From: a virus
DNA length: 64,000 nt
Direction: 5' to 3' (one strand)
Virus record (IMG/VR): IMGVR_UViG_3300045996_002966
Span: 1 to 64,000 of that record
A program made the translations under genes and the position numbers. Position 1 is the stretch's first letter. Each line of letters opens with the position of its first letter. This document shows, one piece after another, positions 36,111 through 45,886 of this stretch. The notes beneath the pieces are model-generated. The model did no database searches. It worked only from the letters and a program-made list of their open reading frames with translations, and was not told where the DNA came from.

Positions 36111-38000
36111 CTAGATGACCGTCACCTGGAAGATACCCGGACCCGCGACCGAGATACCGTTGTAGTTCGGATTGCGCAACGCCGCCTCGACCGGCTGGCC
36201 AAGGGAGAGCGAAACCCCCGACGGCGGGGTAACGACCATGCGCGAAAGATTACCCGCCGCAGGTGTTTGCTCGAAGCGCTGGCCTTCAACTTCGAACAAC
36301 TTCGTGGTAGGGAACTTTTCCGAAATGTGCTTGGCGTAGACAGCGATCTCAAATCCAGCGACACCGTACCACCCCTGCTCCGCTAGAATCTCAATCTTAC
36401 GCGCGGTAACGGTGCCGCCCACCGTAAGCACCGATACGTTTGAGGTAACGAGGTCTGTTTGCGTCACCAAATCTTTATAAGTAGACGCTGTGATATTTGT
36501 CGTGCCATTCGCCAAAGCTCTCAGCTGGAGAGTGGCCGTCCCTATATCATTGACGCCAGTGGGAGGTGCCTGGTTAAACTCTGCCTTGGTAGCATCGGAA
36601 ATAAACCAATTCAATCCTTCGTGGTTATCCCACGGAGCGTTGGCGATATCCAGGAATTGCACAAAAGCGTTGGCCAGTCCGCCGACTGGAATTGAAACGG
36701 GCGAGATGCTCATCAAAATACTCTGCAGGCTCCTCGAGACCATCGTACCCTCGGTGATCTTCGGGAAGGTGGGAACCGTACCTGACTCGAGTTGGAAGCC
36801 GGTAACGTCAAGGCTGCGGCCTAGAGCCACTTGCTGAACACCGCCGGTTACCAGTGGATAGAATTCAATGATGCGATTTCCAGCCGGCAGCGTAACGGCA
36901 ATCCAAACCAACCACCAACCGTTAGCGAGGGCCTTGAACCCTACCGCGCCGTCGCTGGCGGTACCAAAGTTGTTATTGACTACGAAAGCGCCCGTCACCA
37001 AGTTAAAGTGCGCCTGATGGCCTGCAGAGAACGCGTCGTTCATATGGCGCAGGCAGACGAAGTCGGTATCGACCTTTTTGAATACGCCGTAGGCGAGCTG
37101 CTTACCCGCCGGGACGCTAATGACATTTTGGTAAATTCCGCCGTTGGCATTAGCCATCCGCACGCGCTGCGGGCCACCCCACTGGGTAGCAATGTCGACG
37201 GCAGCGCCGCTGATTAACTCGTTGCTTTGCTTGTTCCAAACGCCATTGACCAACCCCGTGCCAGCGGAGTGAAGAATCCGATTAACCCGAACGCCGGTGC
37301 TACCCGTCGCAGCGATCTCGGAAGGCATCTCAGCATCGCCTGAGATAACCATGCCGTTGAAAGTATTGAAGACCGGCATGTCGGCCGAGTAGGCAAGCGC
37401 ACCCGAGGCTACGAAGTCCGGGCCGAACTCGCCGATGACCGCAGCCGCAACCGAGCCTCCGTCGCCCGAGTGAGCCGAAAGGAGGCTATTGGATCGGACG
37501 ACCGTTTCGCTAGCCCACTCGGCGAGAATCTCCGTGTCGGTCAGCGAGGCAGCGTAACGGCGAATGTGCGCGAACAGACCGATGAAGAGTCCCGTGTTCC
37601 CACCGCTGTCACCCCACCATTCCAGCTCGGAGGTATAGGTGGTTTGGGCAACGGTAATGGTAACGACCGTAGTTCCGCTTTTCCACTTCAGCGAAATATT
37701 CGAGCCTGCTCCCACAACCGCCATCGGAAACCAAGTGTTAAGCGGAACAGCGGTCGTACCCTTCGCTTGGGTCGTAGCCCAGTTAGCTTGCACAACCGGG
37801 AGGTGAGGAGTTGAATTCGCCGGATCGTTGATGATAACGTCGTGAGCGTTCCCCACCGCCCTGCTCAGGTTGAAAAGAAACTTCAGCCCCGTCAGGTCAG
37901 CCAATCTTTTCACGTAGAAAATATGGGAGAAAGCCCCGGTCGTCAACCCCTGGGGCATTCTCATTCTGGAGCTGGCAGCTCCTGTCATGTGAAAAGACAT
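36111..38000 (-). CDS. Tail fibre with LamG-like and Big2-like domains (629 aa)
   Basis: The N-terminal 200 residues (FSHIFYVKRLADLTGLKFLF..., LFIGLFAHIRRYAASLTDTE) look like a concanavalin/LamG lectin fold with the typical C-terminal R-YAxxLTDxE strand. The centre is unassigned, and the last 200 residues contain Big2-like sequence (ITASTYKDLVTQTDLVTSNV) and a final beta domain. It may bind host surface glycans. No enzyme motif seen. Confidence 0.65.
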   Translation of the reverse strand: MSFHMTGAASSRMRMPQGLTTGAFSHIFYVKRLADLTGLKFLFNLSRAVGNAHDVIINDPANSTPHLPVVQANWATTQAKGTTAVPLNTWFPMAVVGAGSNISLKWKSGTTVVTITVAQTTYTSELEWWGDSGGNTGLFIGLFAHIRRYAASLTDTEILAEWASETVVRSNSLLSAHSGDGGSVAAAVIGEFGPDFVASGALAYSADMPVFNTFNGMVISGDAEMPSEIAATGSTGVRVNRILHSAGTGLVNGVWNKQSNELISGAAVDIATQWGGPQRVRMANANGGIYQNVISVPAGKQLAYGVFKKVDTDFVCLRHMNDAFSAGHQAHFNLVTGAFVVNNNFGTASDGAVGFKALANGWWLVWIAVTLPAGNRIIEFYPLVTGGVQQVALGRSLDVTGFQLESGTVPTFPKITEGTMVSRSLQSILMSISPVSIPVGGLANAFVQFLDIANAPWDNHEGLNWFISDATKAEFNQAPPTGVNDIGTATLQLRALANGTTNITASTYKDLVTQTDLVTSNVSVLTVGGTVTARKIEILAEQGWYGVAGFEIAVYAKHISEKFPTTKLFEVEGQRFEQTPAAGNLSRMVVTPPSGVSLSLGQPVEAALRNPNYNGISVAGPGIFQVTVI

Positions 38001-38009
38001 GATTAGGTC

Positions 38010-39386
38010 TCAGCTGAAGATATCGGGGTAAGAGGCGTTGAGGTTATTCCACGTGCAGGTATGCATCACGTGGAATTGATAGTTAGGCCACTTCGCCCGA
38101 ACATACCGGTGGCGTGAAGTTCCGATACCGTACAGGTAAGCTCCACCCGTACTCGAGCCGACGGAGGACGGCGCGTAGTAGTCGCCGCCGTTCGCCACGA
38201 GGAAGCGCGAGGCGTCACGGTCGTCGGTCGCCGATGGGTTGTGCAAAATCAGCGAGGTTCGGCAGGAGAAAAGAATCTCCTGCAGGTTGTTCGGATCCCA
38301 GCCGCGCAGGCCTCCGAAGGGGTGCGGAACCCAGTAGCTGCCGGTGCTGTCCACGCCGAGCACAGGCGCCGGGCGATAAGAGCTGTAGCCGTTGTAGGCA
38401 GACTCTACCCGGTGGTCGAACATGCTCGGGTTGTTGCTTCCGGTAAAGCTAGGCCTCCAGGCTTCACCGCCGCTGGGGTTGATGTGAAACATACGAGACC
38501 AAACGCCGCCCTTCTTCAACCAGCACTGAGTATCCCAGAATAGCACTCGGCTGTTGCCTACGTAGCCAGGGGCGTGCTTGGATGCGGTAGTCTGGTAATC
38601 ATCCGAGAGGAAAACGTCTGCCCACCACATAATTCGATCCCAGAGCGGAATCGCGCGCGCGTCGGTCAGCTGCTGGCCCGTAACCCAGGTGAGGTCGGTT
38701 TGGTAATCCGGGTTGCGATCGTCGAAAGCTGCCGGGTTCGGGTACCTGCCCATGGACAGCTGAGCGCGGGTGTATTGGCTCGAGGGGCTGCGCTCCTCGC
38801 GGCGAAAGGTTCGCGCCTCGTTCAGAGCGTAGCTGTTGGAGTAGCTGAAGGAGCCGGTCGCCGGATCCTTGCGCATATCTGTCAGCGCGATTCGAAGCCA
38901 ATCGTCGCCGCTCTCGCCGCCGCCACCTCCGCCTCCAATTGGCACGTCCAGACCCGCAGGAGGTTTAAGGAGCACGTTGAGAAGCCTCACGAAGTCGGTA
39001 CCGTTGAGATTCTTACTCGCGGTAAGGAACAGAGCCGGGTCACCGCCAAACTTCAACGGTACGCTAATCTCAGTTGAAGAATTAGTGGCATGGCGTAAAA
39101 CCATCGTCGTCGTGTCACCGCTCAGCGTCGCCACGCTGTTAAGACTCGGCGGTTCGGTAAGCGCGCCAGACATCGAGATGCCGGCGGCAGCAACTGGAAT
39201 TGCGGTAGGGACTACTGTGCGGTAAACGATCGACGTGCCCACCCGAATCTCAAAGATCGGATTGGCGCCTAGAGCCGACAATACACCTTGAACGTAGTGC
39301 GCTTTTTGCTGCCCGATGGAGACCGCGAGCGCATTCGCGTAGATGACACCAGCGTTAATACCTTTGAAAGTAACTTTCGCAGCCAT
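38010..39386 (-). CDS. Tail fibre protein, paralogue of the 39393 gene (458 aa)
   Basis: Residues 1-150 (VTFKGINAGVIYANALAVSI...GQQKAHYVQGVLSALGAN) are clearly homologous to the N-terminus of the neighbouring product. They share the GQQKA.Y, NPIFEI.VGT and EPPS motifs. Residues 150-458 are different, with a Gly-rich joint and a beta-rich domain (YRPAPVLGVDSTGSYWVPHP). The shared part should be the virion attachment domain and the rest the binding domain. Confidence 0.7.
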   Translation of the reverse strand: MAAKVTFKGINAGVIYANALAVSIGQQKAHYVQGVLSALGANPIFEIRVGTSIVYRTVVPTAIPVAAAGISMSGALTEPPSLNSVATLSGDTTTMVLRHATNSSTEISVPLKFGGDPALFLTASKNLNGTDFVRLLNVLLKPPAGLDVPIGGGGGGGESGDDWLRIALTDMRKDPATGSFSYSNSYALNEARTFRREERSPSSQYTRAQLSMGRYPNPAAFDDRNPDYQTDLTWVTGQQLTDARAIPLWDRIMWWADVFLSDDYQTTASKHAPGYVGNSRVLFWDTQCWLKKGGVWSRMFHINPSGGEAWRPSFTGSNNPSMFDHRVESAYNGYSSYRPAPVLGVDSTGSYWVPHPFGGLRGWDPNNLQEILFSCRTSLILHNPSATDDRDASRFLVANGGDYYAPSSVGSSTGGAYLYGIGTSRHRYVRAKWPNYQFHVMHTCTWNNLNASYPDIFS

Positions 39387-39392
39387 GATTTT

Positions 39393-40736
39393 TTAGGACC
39401 ACCCAGGTGGAGGATTGGTGTTAAGGGTAGTGATTGGAATGCTACTCCAGGAAAACGTGCGCCAGGCGCCATTACTCGGAATTAACTTCACGCGGCCGAC
39501 TCCGGCCCCATCAACTACATATACGTCATTCGCATACCAGTTAGACGCCGACCAGATCATCAGATTAGCGTTCGCCCGGTCATCTGTCCCCGACGGATCG
39601 TGCACAATTAACCGAGCCTCGAGAACCTCGAGCACCGCGCGTACGTTATCTACCCACCACTGGCGCGTATTAACATATTCTATCGGATGCGAGTGAAGCA
39701 TGAAATCTTCGTAGCGAATCCGATTTGAATTACTGGTCGAATCAAAGGCTAAGCCCCAGTTACCCGAGCCAATCGAGCCTAAGCTCTGACCTCCGCCGTT
39801 ACCTACCGGTTCAATACGAGCTTGGTAGACTGCTACCCCCTGCTCAGTTGGGATAGAAAGACCGCCACCAACAAACGTCGACTGCCAAACAGCGGTGAGA
39901 ATGCCGTCGTCCCGGCTGGCTAGCGTTTGATATAGTCCATTGCGTAAATAGGCAATGAGCTTATGCCCGCGAATTTGCACACGAGAGTTAATGCTACGTG
40001 TCAACGAACCAGATCCTCGACCAACCACGATTGAGCCCATGAGTTTAATGGCCGTGGTATTGGTAAGGGTAACCGTTCCCGTCGGTACGCGCAACGTTGC
40101 ATCGCTGAGATACGCATTGGGATAACCTGAGTCACCGTCAGTTCGGTTAATCGCTACCGTGATTTGAGCATAGGTGTTGGTCGTACCGGTATGAGTATTA
40201 GGCGCCTGCGCAATCCCCCACCCATTCTCATTGGGCAGGGTCATATCGTTGATCAATTCTTGCTTCGAATATGTCGTCGTACCAGCTGAGCCACCGCTAA
40301 CATCAAGAGTCGGCGGTGGAGTCAGGCGGAAGGAGGACGTGCGCACAAGTCTCGTTCCGTCGAGTGCCAGGCTAGCAGTTACGAATCCGGTACCACCACC
40401 AAGCTTTATCGGCACGCTCGCATAGACCGAGCTGTTGCTCGCGTTGCGAATTATTACCACGCAATTGCTACCGGTAAGCGCATCAGCAAGGTTCACCGAC
40501 GGCGGCTCTACGAATTGAACTGGAATCACCACCCCTGCAGAGCTATTCGCCAGGGTGCCCATAACGGTCGACCGATACTTCACCGTGGTACCTACCGCGA
40601 TCTCAAAGATCGGGTTGGTACCAAGCAGCGCCGCTACGTCGGTGCAATACTTAGCCTTCTGCTGGCCAACCGGCAGAGCACCGGCGGCAGATATCAGCCC
40701 AGGGACGTTGAACCCGACGAGGGTAGCAGTCGTCAC
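39393..40736 (-). CDS. Tail fibre protein, paralogue of the 38010 gene (447 aa)
   Basis: It shares the about 150-residue N-terminal domain with the previous product (GQQKAKYCTDVAALLGTN, NPIFEIAVGTTVKYRS). The remaining 300 residues are beta-rich and unlike the neighbour's (GSIVVGRGSGSLTRSINSRV). Duplicated N-terminus and diverged C-terminus point to gene duplication followed by swapping of the receptor-binding part. Confidence 0.7.
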   Translation of the reverse strand: MTTATLVGFNVPGLISAAGALPVGQQKAKYCTDVAALLGTNPIFEIAVGTTVKYRSTVMGTLANSSAGVVIPVQFVEPPSVNLADALTGSNCVVIIRNASNSSVYASVPIKLGGGTGFVTASLALDGTRLVRTSSFRLTPPPTLDVSGGSAGTTTYSKQELINDMTLPNENGWGIAQAPNTHTGTTNTYAQITVAINRTDGDSGYPNAYLSDATLRVPTGTVTLTNTTAIKLMGSIVVGRGSGSLTRSINSRVQIRGHKLIAYLRNGLYQTLASRDDGILTAVWQSTFVGGGLSIPTEQGVAVYQARIEPVGNGGGQSLGSIGSGNWGLAFDSTSNSNRIRYEDFMLHSHPIEYVNTRQWWVDNVRAVLEVLEARLIVHDPSGTDDRANANLMIWSASNWYANDVYVVDGAGVGRVKLIPSNGAWRTFSWSSIPITTLNTNPPPGWS

Positions 40737-41152
40737 GAAGCAGCCTCCTCGGCGAAGGGCTGCGAGATTCTTATCTCACTGATCGTTCCGCGGTGCACCA
40801 CGAAAGGTGCATCTACCGGCTGATTCGTATCTGGATCGCGCAGAAGGGCCCAGGTATGAACCACGGCGCCCTCGAGGTCGGTATTCAGGGCCAGGCTAAT
40901 CAGGGCCGGGTCGAGACCACTCAGCACCAGCTCGCCGTTCTTGGCCTCGAGGCTCGCGCTCTCCTCGGGGAACTCCATGTCGAGAAGGTCTCCCGCGCCC
41001 AACCAATCGACGCCCGCCCAGTGCTGCGTATGGACGCCTGAGCAGAGGTAGATATTGCCCACCGGCAGCGGAAGGGTGATCCTCACCAGCCAGGTAAGGT
41101 TCACCCGGTCAGCGTTAATCGCGTTGCGGTTGGCGGTCGTCAAGAGTCTCAT
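40733..41152 (-). CDS. Minor tail protein (139 aa)
   Basis: The product MRLLTTANRNAINADRVNLT contains IYLCSGVHTQHWAGVDWLGA and resembles small baseplate/tail proteins of the DUF2163/DUF1833 type by its strand pattern. It overlaps its neighbours by four bases on each side. The family assignment is tentative. Confidence 0.55.
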   Translation of the reverse strand: MRLLTTANRNAINADRVNLTWLVRITLPLPVGNIYLCSGVHTQHWAGVDWLGAGDLLDMEFPEESASLEAKNGELVLSGLDPALISLALNTDLEGAVVHTWALLRDPDTNQPVDAPFVVHRGTISEIRISQPFAEEAAS

Positions 41153-41760
41153 CGCATCGGAACCTCAATCAGCCCGACCGTGAAACCTTCGCCCATGTTC
41201 CCGCGCGTGTGGAAGGTCGGCCGCTCGACGATCATGCAGTCGAGGTAAGGTTTGCTCCAGGTGACGATCGCGCCGCCGTTCGCTGCCCGACGTAGAGGCG
41301 GGGTAATCTCCGCGGTGATCACCGAGCCTACGGTGAACGCGTTATGAATTAAGACCAACTGCTGATAGTTGTTATTCAGCGTTACCCCCACGAAATCACC
41401 AGTCAGCAGCGTTGACCCGGTAGTCGTCTGAACCCCGATGGCGTTGGCGCCTTCGCCGTGCAACGCAGTCAAGGTAGGCGAACCGCGCAACGTGCCCGTA
41501 GGCACTGAGTGATCGGCAACCCAGACTCGAACTCGGTGTGCCTTTGTTCGAAGGGTCAACCAGAAAGCTCGCACCGAGCGATATTCGCTTAGAGGCATGC
41601 CGCGGTACTCAAACCCTACCACCCAGCAGTCACCAGGAAACTCCACGGTTTGAGTCGCGAAGTTCAACTTTGAGCGGTTTACCATTACGTTTTCGAGAAG
41701 GTCGATCTCGAAATTAGTAAAGTACCGCGAATGCCAACTAGGAAGTGCATACACCGTCAT
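41149..41760 (-). CDS. Minor tail protein (203 aa)
   Basis: A beta-rich product (MTVYALPSWHSRYFTNFEID...) between the tape-measure gene and the small minor tail gene. In lambda-like order this is the place of distal tail/minor tail proteins. I see no recognisable motif. Coupled to the next gene by 4 bases. Confidence 0.6.
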   Translation of the reverse strand: MTVYALPSWHSRYFTNFEIDLLENVMVNRSKLNFATQTVEFPGDCWVVGFEYRGMPLSEYRSVRAFWLTLRTKAHRVRVWVADHSVPTGTLRGSPTLTALHGEGANAIGVQTTTGSTLLTGDFVGVTLNNNYQQLVLIHNAFTVGSVITAEITPPLRRAANGGAIVTWSKPYLDCMIVERPTFHTRGNMGEGFTVGLIEVPMR

Positions 41761-41764
41761 AGCT

Positions 41765-44557
41765 TTACCTCGTCGTACGCCGTTGCTTGTTCGACATGGT
41801 GCGCTCGACGACCGTAGTCAGAATGCGCTTCATCTCCATCGGGCTCGGCTGATTCGAATTACCGGGCGGCATATTGATATGAAACTCGTTATGCACAGGC
41901 CCTCCACCGCCGCCACCTTCGACCCCAAGCTTGCCATTGCGGCCCCGCTTTAGGGGCATGACGGCCTCCGGGCCAGCCTCAGCCATGAGACCCATGCCGG
42001 ACGCGAAGCGGAACATGGTGGGCCTCGTATAGACCCCGGAGGACAGGCCGTTGATGCCGCCCATGAAGGTGCCGCCGCTCGCAAACACCTGATCAGCGAT
42101 CGCTTGGTTACCCGCAGCGGTGAACGCGGAGCTGCCCCTCGAGCCGGCGCCACCCATCAGCTGGAGCAGCATGCTGACGGTTTGTTTCGTGAAGAAGCGA
42201 GCCATATCGGCCTGCATGCTCTTGAGCAAGTTCGAAAAGGAGAGCTTGCCACTCGTCGCCGCATCGGCCATCGCATCCTCGAGGCCGCCGAAGGCATTCG
42301 TAAACATGCCCTCGGTCTGAGTCGCGAGGTCGTTGGCCTCGTCGATGTAATTCGCGATAGCCTCACGAGCGCCAGTCGCAGCATCGCGCTGCTTCTCCTG
42401 AAGACGACTCCAATAGACGTCGTACTCGTTCAAAGCCTTGTCGCGAAACTCCTTGATAATCTCGATCTGCTTGTCAAGCTGATCCTTCTGCTCTTGGGTT
42501 TGCGCTGCGGCGCGCTCCCGCGTCGTATCCAACAGCTGCTGCTGGTACTTCTCGTTGATCTGAGTCAGACCCCGCAACCGATCGCGGGCAAGGTTTCCCT
42601 GGCCCATGCTGGCGATCTCGAGGTCGTGTTGGCGCTCAAGGCTGGTCAGGTAGTCCTCAGCCGCATCGCGCATCGCCTGAATATCTTTGATACGATTGCG
42701 GGCTGCGTTGGCTTGCGTAGTCTCGAGATTCTGCTCGGTGATATTCGTCTTACGACGAATGCGCTCGATCTCACTTTCGCTATCGGCAATCTGCCGGTTG
42801 AGCTGGATGACCTCAGCGTTATAACGGCGCTGGGCCTCGAGCTTCTCCTGCTCCGTGCCACCCGAGGCGTCGCGGCGCTCAGCAGCGATCTGCTTCTCCT
42901 CCTCGAGCCGTGCGATTTCCTGCTCGAGGGCTGCTTGACGTATACGAGCATCCTGATGAAGCAACTCCTTCCGACGCGCATAGTAATCCTCCTCGTCCAC
43001 GAGACCGGCAGAGCGCAGAGCCTCGAGCCGATCGTTAGCGTTTTCATTGTCGGCAACAATGTCACCCAGGGCTCGCTGAATAGCAGCGATATCCGAACCT
43101 AGATCCTTGGCCCCGATCCTGATCTCGAGCTGGGCGAGCCGCTTGGCGGCTGCTTCGGCTTCGCGCTGAGCCTTCTTAGCACCCGAGTCCAGCGAGGATG
43201 GACGGGCCGCCGCCTGCATCTTCTTGATCTCGGCTTCCGACTTACCAGCCGCCAGGCCGGTCTCACGGATCTTCTTCGCGGTCTCCGCGTACTTCTCGGC
43301 AACGGTTTGGTGCTTCTTGGACAGCTCCTCCCAGGCGCGCCCGGCAGCCTTCGCAGCCTGGATATCCGCGAGGTTGTTGGCAATGCGTCGATCGTCGCCC
43401 GATAGCTCTGGGGTGCCGGCACCAGCTGGGTCGCGCTGGTTGGCGAACCGCTTCATGTCCTCCGTGGTCGCCTGGAGCTGGTTGGACAGGCTCTTGGCAC
43501 GGCCCTCGAGCATCGCCATGTGAGTCAGCTGCGCCTGCGATGGGGCGGTGCCCGACTCCTTCCGGTAGTTCTCCAGCTCCTGAATAGTCTTGTTGATCTG
43601 ATAAGAGAGCCGTGCGCTCTTGGTCTCCAGCTCGGATAGCTGATCCAGGCCTAGGAGCCTGCTCAGCAGCCCAGGGTCGACGATGATATTCGAGAAGGTC
43701 TCGACGCCTTCAGCGAGCTTTCTAGTAAGGCCATAGGCCTGATCGATCTTCCCGATCGAGACCTGGACCGCGTTCTGCAGCGCGGTGAGGGACTGTTCGA
43801 AGGTCTGCGGCATGCGAGCCGCTTCAGCGTTCAACGCACCGAGCTGCGCGATCAGCGCTGGAATCATCGAACCGGTGGTGAGCTCTCCCGCAGCGGCCAT
43901 CGCCCGCAGCTCAGAGGTAGTCCGCCCCATGCCCTTGGCGATGGCCTCCATCAGCCGAGGCATCTGCTCGTTGACCGAGTTGAACTCGTCGCCGCGCAGC
44001 GTACCACTCGCGAAGGCTTGGCCTAGCTGCCGCAGTGCACCAGACGCTTCCTGCGCGTTGGTACCTGAGATGAGCATCGACTTGCCGACGGCATCCGTGA
44101 CCTTCAGCAGGTCTTGCTCGGTTACCCCTGCGTCCTTCGTCGCCCGAGCTAGCGAGGTGTAGAGGTTGGTAGTCTCACCGAGGCTTTGCTTGTTCTTCTG
44201 CGCCTGCGCAAAGAGGTTGTTCTGGACGCGCTCGAGCTGCCCGGTGCTGTTAGTCACCAGGGCCAGCCGGGCGTTCATCAACGCATAGTTATCGGCAACC
44301 GCGATAACCTGGCGGGCAACGGTGACAAGGGCAAGGCCCTGCATCGCCCGACCGAAGGTCGTGATGGCACTCGCGACGCGGGCGGTGCTGGTCGACACCT
44401 GCTGCATGTCGCCAGCGAGGCGGCGCGACCTCCCACCGAGGGAGCCCATCTGGGCTTCCGTGCGAACACCGGCACTCGTAAGAGCACGGAGCCGCTCCGC
44501 CGCGGTCTGGGCAGCGGTGCTGTCGACCTGTATGCCGAGCCGGGCGATGTCACTCAT
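41765..44557 (-). CDS. Tail tape measure protein (930 aa)
   Basis: The N-terminal 280 residues contain the phage tape-measure domain (LRQLGQAFASGTLRGDEFNS, NEQMPRLMEAIAKGMG, MIPALIAQLGALN). Then comes a long helical charged rod with many coiled-coil heptads (DRLEALRSAGLVDEEDYYAR...). Near the C-terminus lies a Gly-rich and FASGGTFMGG-type region. Length fixes the tail length; at about 0.15 nm per residue this predicts roughly 140 nm (inference from the helical tape-measure rule). It starts within the end of the GT frame, giving the typical tail operon order. Confidence 0.93.
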   Translation of the reverse strand: MSDIARLGIQVDSTAAQTAAERLRALTSAGVRTEAQMGSLGGRSRRLAGDMQQVSTSTARVASAITTFGRAMQGLALVTVARQVIAVADNYALMNARLALVTNSTGQLERVQNNLFAQAQKNKQSLGETTNLYTSLARATKDAGVTEQDLLKVTDAVGKSMLISGTNAQEASGALRQLGQAFASGTLRGDEFNSVNEQMPRLMEAIAKGMGRTTSELRAMAAAGELTTGSMIPALIAQLGALNAEAARMPQTFEQSLTALQNAVQVSIGKIDQAYGLTRKLAEGVETFSNIIVDPGLLSRLLGLDQLSELETKSARLSYQINKTIQELENYRKESGTAPSQAQLTHMAMLEGRAKSLSNQLQATTEDMKRFANQRDPAGAGTPELSGDDRRIANNLADIQAAKAAGRAWEELSKKHQTVAEKYAETAKKIRETGLAAGKSEAEIKKMQAAARPSSLDSGAKKAQREAEAAAKRLAQLEIRIGAKDLGSDIAAIQRALGDIVADNENANDRLEALRSAGLVDEEDYYARRKELLHQDARIRQAALEQEIARLEEEKQIAAERRDASGGTEQEKLEAQRRYNAEVIQLNRQIADSESEIERIRRKTNITEQNLETTQANAARNRIKDIQAMRDAAEDYLTSLERQHDLEIASMGQGNLARDRLRGLTQINEKYQQQLLDTTRERAAAQTQEQKDQLDKQIEIIKEFRDKALNEYDVYWSRLQEKQRDAATGAREAIANYIDEANDLATQTEGMFTNAFGGLEDAMADAATSGKLSFSNLLKSMQADMARFFTKQTVSMLLQLMGGAGSRGSSAFTAAGNQAIADQVFASGGTFMGGINGLSSGVYTRPTMFRFASGMGLMAEAGPEAVMPLKRGRNGKLGVEGGGGGGPVHNEFHINMPPGNSNQPSPMEMKRILTTVVERTMSNKQRRTTR

Positions 44558-45199
44558 CGTCTAGCTCTGCCTGCTGCGACCGATTCCGCAGTGTAATGAT
44601 TTCGACCGCTTCCATTGCCCTGATGCCTTCAAAGACGTCAATCCACTCACCCTTTGGCACGCCTACCAACCTAAGCACCGTGGGCAACACCCCGTAATCC
44701 AAACCTGTCGCGCCGTAGTGGCTGAATCGCCACTGAGTCCGCATGGCGACGTAGACCTCGACCGTCGTCATGTTATCTGGCCATACCGCCACCTCTGCCG
44801 GCCGGTAATCCTCCTCGCTCAAACCGTATAGGGCCATCTCCTCGGGGTCAGGAGGTACCCATAACAGTCGGCGCGCACAGGTTTTCAGTTTCCCAATCGT
44901 TGCTGCGTGAGCTCCGCAAGATAGGCATCGCGAATGGCGAAGGAAGCACCACCGTAGTTCTCGAGTAGTGTGTGGAGGGCGTCCCTGCTGAACTCCTCGT
45001 CCACGTTTTCCCAGCCTGTCACCATGTCCATCAGATAATCGACGTCCTCCTTTTTCATCACCTCGGGGTCGCTGCTCCACTCCCGCAGAGCTGATCGAGT
45101 CCGGTGCTTGAAAATGAAGGTAATAGGTTTAGGTTCTCCTCCAGCCACAGGGATGGCGACCTTTGCTTTGAAGGTCGGATCTACTTTTAGTTTGAACAT
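44550..45199 (-). CDS. Tail assembly chaperone GT (frameshifted product, 216 aa)
   Basis: Reading starts at ATG 45199 as the G protein and shifts -1 at GGGAAAC (44894-44888), continuing without stop to 44550: LKTCARRLLWVPPDPEEMAL...ending QQAELDDE. The T part has helical sequence (AMEAVEIITLRNRSQQ). As in lambda gpGT, the fusion would bind the tail tube protein and tape measure during tail assembly. The slip site is in frame as X XXY YYZ and the -1 frame is open immediately after it. Confidence 0.8.
44885..45199 (-). CDS. Tail assembly chaperone G (104 aa)
   Basis: The product MFKLKVDPTFKAKVAIPVAG continues TFIFKHRTRSALREWSSDPE and ends QQRLGN. It is the short, frame-0 product of the G/GT pair upstream of the tape-measure gene. 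Most ribosomes should stop at TGA 44887-44885, directly after the slip site. Related chaperones are conserved in long-tailed phages. Confidence 0.8.
   Translation of the reverse strand: MFKLKVDPTFKAKVAIPVAGGEPKPITFIFKHRTRSALREWSSDPEVMKKEDVDYLMDMVTGWENVDEEFSRDALHTLLENYGGASFAIRDAYLAELTQQRLGN
44888..44894 (-). promoter_or_regulatory. Programmed -1 frameshift slippery sequence GGGAAAC
   Basis: On the minus strand the codons are TTG GGA AAC TGA. The heptamer G GGA AAC is aligned as X XXY YYZ and lets both tRNAs re-pair at -1 as GGG AAA. It matches the lambda-type GGGAAAG site with C in the last position. The stop codon lies immediately after it. Confidence 0.85.
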
Positions 45200-45218
45200 C
45201 AGCAGTTACCTCGTTGGA

Positions 45219-45869
45219 TTAAGGTGCCGCGTACCTCATCGGGTCAGACAGCAGCGAGAGCGTGACTTCCACAGCCATGATCTCGTTCACCGTGAGGGTC
45301 GGCGTTTTGTTGAGGGAGATGTACGCGTTGTAGAAGATCGTCGCGCCCGAGGGCAGCGTGATCCGCACCGCGCGGGGCAGTCGGTCGTCGTTCGCCGCGC
45401 TCGCCAGCTGGTAGCCAGGCAGAGCCGGGTCGTCCGCAACCGTAAAGGAAAGGCCCGAGGCAGACTTGGTGGTTGGGATCCGCTGCTGCGTATCGCTTTC
45501 GAGCAGCTGATACTCCAGGAACTGCTGCTCACCACCCGAAGAGGCCGAGCCCAGGATTTGAGCCAGCTGAGTCCACGTGAGAACTTCCATGACGAAACCA
45601 GAGCCACCGCCCGCCGGGTAAAGGCTGGTGCTGGTGCTATTCACACCGGTCAGCGGGATAACATCGCCCGCCGGCGTACCGGCGACGACAACGCGGTCAG
45701 TCAGTTTCGACCAACCGGAGGTCACCACCATTACATCGTTGGCGACAATTCCATGACCGGTTGCGAGAGTAGCTTGGGCCGGGTTGGCATTCGAAACCGC
45801 CGACATGACCTTGGAGGTTCCATAGCTCGCGGCGATCGCGACCAGGGCACCATTGGGAAGTGAAATCAT
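45219..45869 (-). CDS. Major tail (tube) protein (216 aa)
   Basis: The product starts MISLPNGALVAIAASYGTSK. It has the phage tail tube pattern with the Gly/Ser-rich VMEVLTWTQLAQILGSASSG and the beta strands TLTVNEIMAVEVTLSLLSDP. It is directly upstream of the chaperone G/GT and downstream of the terminator gene, the conserved position of the tube protein, which polymerises as rings around the tape measure. No Ig-like C-terminal domain is seen. Confidence 0.8.
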   Translation of the reverse strand: MISLPNGALVAIAASYGTSKVMSAVSNANPAQATLATGHGIVANDVMVVTSGWSKLTDRVVVAGTPAGDVIPLTGVNSTSTSLYPAGGGSGFVMEVLTWTQLAQILGSASSGGEQQFLEYQLLESDTQQRIPTTKSASGLSFTVADDPALPGYQLASAANDDRLPRAVRITLPSGATIFYNAYISLNKTPTLTVNEIMAVEVTLSLLSDPMRYAAP

Positions 45870-45886
45870 GATTGCTTATCCTTAAA

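Noticed and set aside
42104-43102. A 332-codon plus-strand frame opposite the tape measure
   Set aside because: Low-complexity Leu/Arg-rich shadow of the tape-measure coiled coil.
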